The translations under genes were made by a program, and so were the position numbers. Shown here piece after piece: positions 36,201-45,200 of a DNA stretch of 64,000 bases. The stretch comes from Sabellastarte sp. h YS-2021. Taxonomy: Eukaryota > Annelida > Polychaeta > Sabellida > Sabellidae. Numbering within the stretch: the first letter of the stretch is position 1; each line of letters begins with the position of its first letter. The notes beneath the pieces were generated by a model. It saw only the letters and a list, made by a program, of their open reading frames with translations. It did no database searches and was not told the origin of the DNA. The stretch lies in the NCBI GenBank assembly GCA_964017235.1, contig OZ024931.1, positions 125,747,530 to 125,811,529 of the forward strand, given 5' to 3'.

Positions 36201-39200
36201 GTTAAAATCTACGAAACGTGCTGCTGGTTGTGGTCACCCACTGTACGATTGGGACACACACCTTTTCTGTTATCCTTGCAGAGACAAGGGCAAGGGTCAG
36301 GACGTCTGTGTCACTTCAAAAGAAGATGATTGCTTCAACTGTTTACAGTTCACTTCTGAGCAGAAGAAGAAGCTTCGTTCCAAGTCCAAAAAGAAATCTA
36401 AAGATATTATTGTGTCCAAAGAAGTTGAAGACTCCCTGTTAGGGCAGGAATCTGACCCTATTCGTTCCCCTACAGCTGAGAAATCTCAGCCTGTAGCAGA
36501 GGACTCCTTGCTAAAAATTCTACAGAGATTAGAAGATATGCAATCACAAATTACTTCCTTGAAGACGAATGCGTCTTCCTCATCATCTTTGCCGACACCC
36601 CATCAGCCTCGCCCTAGAGCTTTGGAATCTGGTGAAGATGCGTTCTCTGATGTCAGCTCGGTCCATGAAGCTACGAGCATTTCCTCACGCAAAAGGCTTA
36701 GATCTCCATCTCCTCATGAGGAGGTTGAAGAAGATCCCACGTACAGGGAAACTCTGGCTGCTGTCAGAACTTTACTGCAGGTTGAAGTTCCAGAAGAATC
36801 CTCTGACCAACCTACCAAAATTTTTGGTTCCAAGAGCAAGGAATCAAAGAGGAAACAAGTTCTTCCCATGGTCATGCCACCTTTGGAAGCCATAGTTGAG
36901 CGTTGGGATTTTTATGAGGCCAAAGCTTCTGGTAACCCAAAGAAAGGTGAGCCTGAGAGGTTACAGTGCAGTCCTGTTAACACTGACAATTTTTTACAAT
37001 ATAACAGGCCTCCCATGAAGTTCTACAGGTCATCCACGGTAGAATTCTCGAACTCTGCACCCAAGTGTCAAGATGCCTTCAGATCTCTCTTTCCAAAGGC
37101 GATTCCATCCTCTGTTCATGTACCTATCAAGCAGCATACAAGTATGGAGACCGTATCTAGAGAATGTGTGCAGATTTTGGCTTATGTCAATTGGTTCTTG
37201 AGGGCTATTGGCAAAACCTCATCTTCTATGGAGGAGTTGCTTCAACAGAGTGGTTCAGATGTGTTCAGGGACTCTGATAAGCTGTTATCTCACCTACAAA
37301 TGCAGTCAGCCTGCCTTACTTCACTTGATAAGGCTTTGGAGTCTGTCACTGATCTCTCTATTGCGTTGGCCTGTAACTTACAGTTGGCCAGAAGAGATTC
37401 CATCTTGAAAGTCTGTGCTTCTCACTTGCAGGAGCACGATTTCAACAAATTGCGAAGAACAGGATTCAAATCTGGGGACTTATTTTGTCCCACTACATTG
37501 GATCAAATACAGAAAAAACAGGACAGATCCCCTAAGAGGTTGAAGACTGATAACCGCCAGACTTTCCAGTCGAACAGTCGCTCTGATGACAGGCGTTCTT
37601 CTGCCTCTTACTCCTCTGGTTCAAAATTTTTTCGTGGCCAACCAGATAGATTCAATAAGAAGCCCTACCAGTCGTCTTCAAGACGAGGAGGCAATAGACG
37701 CAAGTGACTACCCACTTCTATTACATGGAGGCCGTTTGCAAAGATATTGGCAGGTATGGCAACACCTTCATTGTCATCCAAGAGTTGTGCAGATCTTGAG
37801 ATTCGGTTACCAAATTCTTCCTCAATCGAATCCGCCCAAGTCAGTGCTTCCCACAATTCGCAGTGGTTACAGCACACCGGAAAAGCATCGCTTTCTCACA
37901 GATTGTGTAGAAGATATGCTCAAAAAAGGGGCTATTTACCCTCTCAAGGTATGCACAACTCTAGGTTTTTGCAGCAGATTGTTTCTTGTACCAAAACCCG
38001 GGAAAAAATGGCGCCCAGTAATAGACTTAAGTGTACTGAACAGCTTTCTGCAGGTTCCCACCTTCAAGATGGAGACTGCAGAGATCATCAGAAATTCGCT
38101 TACAAAAGGGGAATGGCTGGTTTCCATCGATCTCAAAGATGCGTACTTTCATGTTCCCATACACCCGGCCTCTCAGCATTTGCTTCGCTTCCATGTAGAC
38201 AAGCGAACGTACCAGTTCAAAGCTCTGCCATTCGGGCTAGCAACAGCACCTCTAGAGTTCACGCGAATCGTACAAGAAGTAAAACTTGTTCTTCAGTCTC
38301 GCGGAATTCGTGTTCACCAGTATCTAGACGACTGGTTGTTAAGAGCAAATACCAGCCACCAATGTCGTTCACAGACAAAAGAACTCATTCAGGTGGTACA
38401 AGATCTCGGCTTTGTGATAAACTTCGAAAAGTCAGAGCTCGAACCTACACAAAAAATCGACTTTCTGGGTTACAATTTCGATTTGATTCAGGGAAAAGTC
38501 TTTCCAACCGAAAAGAAGTTGAAAATTCTAGAAAAAGCTGTTCAGGACATGGAGGTCGTATCACAAACAACTCCAAGGTCGCTTATGTCCCTGATAGGTG
38601 TACTAGCATCCCTAGAAAAAACAATACCAATGGGCAGGCTCCACATGCGTCCGTTTCAGTGGTACCTGAAGACACATTGGCATTATCCCCAGTCTCTAGA
38701 CCTGAAGATTCCGGTGTCAAATCTTCTGAAAAGCTATCTTCACTGGTGGAAAAATCCCAAAAATCTAGAAAAGGGTTGTCCTTTACATCCTCAGGAACAC
38801 AATACCCTTATTTTCACAGATGCGTCAAACCAGGGTTGGGGAGCTCATTTAGAAAATCTGACAGTCAGTGGCAATTGGACAGATCAGGAAAAATTGCTTC
38901 ATATCAATGTCCTAGAATTAAAGGCAGTGTTTCTGGCCTTAAAAAGCTTTCAAAACAGTATTCTAGACAGGAGGGTTCTTATAGCAACAGACAACGCCAC
39001 TGTAGTCAGTTATCTGAACAAACAAGGGGGAACACACTCGTGGGACATGTGTCTCCTGGTTTGGCGCATCATGGCCTACTGCAATCCTCGAAACATACTC
39101 ATAAGAGCCAGACACATTCAGGGTTGCCTCAATGTCATAGCCGACAGTCTCTCCAGGAAAGACAAAATAATTCAGACAGAATGGTCTCTTCATCCTCAAA

Positions 39201-42200
39201 TGTTCAGTCTTATTTGCAAAGTTTGGCACACTCCAATGGTGGACATGTTTGCCACCAAATTGAATCACAAACTACCAATCTATGTCTCACCAGTCCCAGA
39301 TGCAAATGCTATGAACATAGATGCATTGAACATCTCCTGGGAGGGTCTGGACGGCTATGCCTTTTGTCCTGTAGCTCTCATACCAAAGGTCATACAGAAA
39401 ATGAACACCTACAGGTGCAGAATGGTAGTAGTAGCACCAGGGTGGCCCAGAATGCATTGGTTTTGGGATCTAGTCAATCTGTCAACCAAGCCCCCATTAC
39501 AACTTCCTCATTGGCCTCATCTGCTAAAACAACCTTTCAGTCAGAAGTTCCATCAGAATCTCATGTTTCTGAATCTGCATGTTTGGCACCTAGACACCAC
39601 TCAGAATCACTTGAATCATTCTCTGAGCAGGTGGCAGATCGAATTAAGGCACCTCAAAGACCCTCATCTAGAAGATTATATGAGTCAAGGTGGTCCATTT
39701 TTGAACTCTGGTGCCAACAGAATAAGGTGGTCAGCGCAGAGCCTTCTATCTCAGACATAGCAGAATTTTTGAACCATCTGTTTACTGTCAAAAATTTGAA
39801 GCCTGCCACAATTGCTGGCTACAGAACTGCAATTTCTGACCATTTAGGACCTTTTGGTCTGGAAGTGGGCAAGAGCATACACTTGAATAGACTTCTTGCA
39901 AGCTTTTATAGGGACAAACCTATTCTCAATAGAGGTATTCCCTCTTGGGACCTATCCTTGGTTCTTATGGCTTTGACTAAGGCTCCTTTTGAACCTTTGA
40001 AGGATGCAAGTCTTAAGGTTTTGACTTTCAAGACTGTTTTCTTGATGGCTTTGGCATCTGGCAAAAGGAGGGGGGAGGTGCACGCTTGGACATTCTCTTC
40101 CCTCAGACATAAGCCTCACTGGAGGGAGGTCACTATCTCTCCTTCTCCTGCCTTCTTGGCTAAGAACCAGTTAGCTTCTGAGGGTCCAGATTTGATCAGA
40201 CCTATAGTCATTCCAGCTCTAAAGCCATTTTTGAGCTCCGATCTGTCTGATGATATGACTCTGTGTCCTATTAGAGCTCTTCGGTACTATTTAGATAGGA
40301 CTTCTACTCTAAGGAAGGGCAAAAATCTTTTGTTTATCTCCTTTAAGGAGGGTTTTGACAAAGATATTCAGAGATCCACTATTTCATCTTGGATCAAACA
40401 AACTGTTGCTTTAGCCTATCAATCTTCGGATTCTATGTCCGACAATGTTCATGTAAAGGCTCATGACATAAGATCCATGTCAGCCTCTTTGGCCTTTAAG
40501 GGTGGGGTCTCATTAGAACAAGTTCTAGGCTCATGTTTTTGGAAGAGCCACAACACTTTTACCACTTTTTATTTGAAGGATGTAGCTTGGCAGTCCACCG
40601 ACCAATCAGATTTCAAGTTAGGCCCAGTGGTTTCTGCTCAACATGTGGTGAATTTTTGAGTATGTTTTCCATGTTTTTCATATGTTCTACATACTTACAT
40701 GTCTTCAGCCATACCAGTAGCTTGTACTGACATTTATCTTCTTTTTTCAGATGGCCCCATGACTGTATTTAAGGAGCCATAGAAGTCAGCTTGGGGGTGC
40801 CTTTCTGGTGGATGACGGCATCTTGCTCGAGGGACCCAGGAAGCCATCCCCGACCATTCAGTTAATCGGTGATGGGTAGCTGTAAGATAGCACATACCAA
40901 TTGAATCAAGTGTCAACAACAACAGTGCATCATGAATATTCATGAGGTTAGCATTCATTACTTATTCACAGATTTTCACAGTAATGAGTAATCTTAGTGC
41001 AGCGTTCTTAAGCTTATCTTATCCTCTCCTTCAAATGCTTTTATGGTGAACCCCATAGTCTATTAACAGGGAGGTTTCAAAACAAACCCCTCCTCCTGTT
41101 AGGGTTGGAATCAAGCATTTGTGAGGATAAGGTAAGGCTATTTTACGCAATAAAATGTAACAAATTTTATTGTAATTTAACTTTTTGTAAGTTAAATACT
41201 TACCTTATCCTCACAAGGACAGACCCACCCTTCCTCCCCTCACAAGTTTGTTTTCATAGGGGACCAAAAATTAAATGAGGATCTCTCGACAAAGTCCAAC
41301 CGACAATGTGTTGTGCGCATGCGCACCTATCACTAACTACGGGGTTCACCTCTCGAACAAGAATAATTTTTAAATATTCTTGTTGGTCGCCGCGTTTTGC
41401 CTCCACAAAACCAAGTAAGCATTTGTGAGGATAAGGTAAGTATTTAACTTACAAAAAGTTAAATTACAATAAAATTTGTTACAATTTGCCAAGTTTAAGG
41501 TGAATTGATAAAATTCCTTTCAAGTTATCATCCGGACAAGCTTCCCCATCGAAAAAAGACATTTTTGGTCATGTGACCTCTCTGATTGGTTGAAATGTCA
41601 CTGCAGCATATTCAAAAAAATTCCCCAAGGCTACTGCCTAAACCTGCCAAATTTGAAAAGAATCCGCCTAACGGTTACAGAGTTATAAGGAAAACAAAAT
41701 GCGGAGCCGGCGGAGCCGCAGGAGCCGGCGGAGCCGGAAGCTCTCCCATACACAAACAAGCGTCCCTTGCGGGACGCTTAATTAGGAACACAGTAAATCT
41801 GGGTTTGATCTCAGGTACAGACAGAGACATGCTTGTTTAGATGACCACTTAAAATAGTGGTCCTCTGGTTTTTCATTCCTATCCCCAGTGGCAGGCAAAA
41901 GAACCCCCAAAAGGGACCTTGATAAATATTCATCCCCGAGACTGTCTTTCAGTTGGGGGAATGTCAGCCATTAGAGCCTGGGCTGTACTTGTACAGTTGT
42001 GTAAAATAGCACTTTGAGTAATGTAGTAAAGATATAGCACTGAGTACAGATATATAATACAATATAAAAGATCATCAGTATTTTCCAATTTAATGTCATA
42101 AACTTAATAAGTCAAACCTATGACCATAGAAAAGTGAGCCAAAGTATCCTTTGTCAAGCTTGATTACCACCATGCCACTGATTCTGCTGGATAAAGCATA

Positions 42201-45200
42201 TGAATTAGCATTCGGAAAGATAACATTCAAGTGATTTTGAACCAATATTCATGCCTATATATTGAAAGTAATTATTGTAAAATATGAGAACCTTGATTAT
42301 TCAGATATTCAATTTTATTAGCACCTTTCCACAAAATAATTATAAGTTTTGCTTTACATTGAACCACCTTGTCACTTAGTTTGTCAATTCTGAAATATGT
42401 GTGCACTTAAACCCCATTATTACACCTTCTATTTTTAACTTTAATTGATCAACCATTTCACAAACTCAATTGATATTTTATGTAAGGAGATTTCTACCGT
42501 AGGCACAAACCTCAGGTTTTTAGATTAACCATTTTCCACTTTATGTATTGACCAGGTACCGGATTGGTCCATTTGAAGTGGAGAGTGCCTTGATAGAACA
42601 TCCTGCAGTGGCAGAATCTGCAGTGGTCGGCACTCCAGATAAAACAAGGGGTCAAGTGAGTGCATTCTACTGGCCGATACTAGTAATAAAAGAAGATACT
42701 AAAACTTACTGATTGTGTCTAACAGCAATATTAGATGACTTATGAGACAGATAAACCTAACCTTCTAGATGTTATCAGTGCTCAAAATTATTAAACAGCG
42801 ATAGTCAAAACATATAATCTGTACTGTTTATTGACTTTCACCGGGTGTGTGCATCTACTGTCACTGCTTAAACTACCAGTAAAATTAGTTGGAACTTGAG
42901 AAAAAAATGGTAGCATGTTTCTAAAAATATATGGCTGATGGGCTGTTTCTCTTTTTCTGACAGAAGTTAAATCTAATGTTCACACTCAGTTCAGCTGTCT
43001 GTTCCAATTTCATGTTTATGTTGCTACTCTTACAAAGCTTCATTATGAACCTACTATGTCATCACTCATCCATTGCTAAAAAGACGACAGTGACTGTGTT
43101 AGCTAGACTTGGTGATATTTAACGCTCGACGATAGGAGAGGGTTATTGTGATCAGTTTGTTTCTGTCTGTCTGTCTGTCTGTGCACCGTTTCGCCCTTAT
43201 AACTCAAAAACTTTAACACCAATCGAGCTCAAATTTGGTGGGCGTGTATTTTATGGGGTACAGACAAATTCTTCCAAATTTGGTGTAATTTGTGTGAAAA
43301 TTAAAGCCAGGAGAGAGTTTTTCGTATTTTTAATTGGGCTTTTACAGTGAAATCTGCTTCTTTGTCTGTGCACCGTTTTACCCTTATAACTCAAAAACTA
43401 TAACATCAATCAATCTCAAATTTGGTGGGAAGGTATTTCATGGGGTACGGATGAATTCTTCCAAATTTGGTGTAATTTGTTTGAAAATTAAAGCCAGGAG
43501 AGAGTTTTTCTCATTTTTAATTGGGAATACACAGTGAAATTGCTTCTCTTCATCACATACGTAAAAAATCAATACTTTCCTTTCTGATGATGTCATTACT
43601 CATTGATGTCACAATGCAATTGTCATTGTGATGTCACAAACATAGCTTGTGATACTTGCTGTATTTAAGTAAATATATTTCTTCTCATTTTATGTCTTGA
43701 AATTGACATAAACATAATAAAGAGGGAGATGGTATATTCATCATTTTTATTAATTACTATTTCTGTTTTATTTTCTCTTTTTTTCTTTCAATTCCTTGAC
43801 AGTCCATTACAAAAAATTACCATGCGTGATTTTCATCAAGAAGTGACCTTTAAGCAATATTTTTACCTCCACCAGCAGTTTAAGTTTTTGTGTGCTGATT
43901 GTTTAATTGTCTATTTGTCTGGGTTTTTTTTTTTTTTTTTTTTTTGGGGGGGGGGGGGGGAGGGGGGGGGGGGTTGTCTGGGGGTGGGTGGGTGTGTGTG
44001 TGTTTAGATTACTCCAGAACTAATGAACAGATCTTTATTTAAAAATTTGTGGGTAGGACCTGACTGAAGGAAGAAGTTACTAAAAGAAAGATCTGGATCT
44101 TATTTTGGATACAAACAAAATCATGATTTTTCAGAGGTCCCATTTCAATGTATTTTTAATGACTTTAGCTTTCTACTTGATATTTCTATGAAGATTACTT
44201 TACATGTTTGGTTTTATTTGTCTTCCTTACAATACTTTATATCACATGAGAGACTGGTCACATGGAGTCGAGCGTTTTGCTCTCTCTGAGTGCATCTTGT
44301 TTTTAAATGTGATGTGTGGTTCTCATACCACATGTATAATAAAAAAACACACCTTTTATTTTCAAAGTGGTTTGTGTATGCAATAAAGTTATATTCACAT
44401 ATTTTGTGAGAAATGTTACCTATGACCTTGCAGATACCTCAAAAAGATGTTGTCATTGTTCAAAATTATAAAACAGTGTCAGTCAAAACATATCCATTTA
44501 ACATGCTTTATATAGTTAACTTGATGGAAATTTACTTTAACAAAATAATAAAAGAAGCTGTGTAGACGATGTTAGAGAAGTTTGTCATTGAGAAAACACC
44601 TCTCTTTTAGTTTGAATTGTAATCCATTCCTTTGGATATTTTTCTGGCAATGTTGGGGTATGTATTTCTGTTTATTTGCTAGGTGTTGCTTCATTCTTTG
44701 GGGTGTATTTTAGCATTCTGGAGCCAATTTCATTTCTTTTACTCTACATCCAAGCAAATATTTTATTATTTACAGGTTGTAAAAGCTTTTGTAGTTCTGA
44801 CTGAAGCATACAAGCATGTCAACAGAGAGAATCTAATTAAAGAATTACAAGAACACACAAAGAATATCACTGCCCCATACAAATACCCAAGGAAGGTGAG
44901 AAAGAAAAAAAAACAAAATTGAAAATTTTAATTACGTAAAAGTAGCTTTTATAAGCTACAAGCTTACCATGTGGGACTTAATGCTGTTCTCGGATGGCCA
45001 CAAGGCATCATGGCCAACGTCTAAGAAAAATGGACATTTAAAGTAGGGCGAAAGGTCAGAGGTTATCACTAGTGCTGTCAGAGGCTATCACTAGTGCTGT
45101 TGCGACACTCGCTACTTCCGATACTATCGTTTGCTAGGTCTATTATGAGCGATAATCGGATGCGTTTTTTCAAATCCGATTACAAAGATATTAGCATATT

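Larger units (their letters stand above)
35952..41483 (+). mobile_element. DIRS-type tyrosine-recombinase retrotransposon, complete copy B
   Basis: A 5.5-kb element with left terminus TTTTATTGCGTAAAATAG and right terminus AAATTTGTTACA. It has inverted terminal repeats of ~200 bp and an internal complementary region (41113..41217) that repeats both ends in reverse. Three long open frames encode ORF1, RT-RNase H and tyrosine recombinase without frameshifts. No target duplication is expected or seen. It is inserted in the sense direction in the 16-kb ACSM intron, 18 bp from the end of a Helitron-like element. It looks recent and possibly active. Confidence 0.92.
42656..44775 (+). other. Intron 13
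   Basis: Holds the duplicated segment at 43190..43550, a TCTG microsatellite, and poly-T/poly-G at 43924..43973. No coding sequence is recognised. Confidence 0.6.

Noticed and set aside
37747-37755. TTG as start of the recombinase frame
   Set aside because: Eukaryotic element; the first ATG in frame is 37756 and expression may instead be by readthrough or another mechanism.
41484-41785. Canonical Helitron end at 41785
   Set aside because: The hairpin is perfect but the terminus is AATTAG, not CTRR, and no second copy or 5' end is visible, so left unclassified.
43729-44007. 92-codon frame ending in poly-Gly
   Set aside because: The tail is translated poly-T/poly-G homopolymer.
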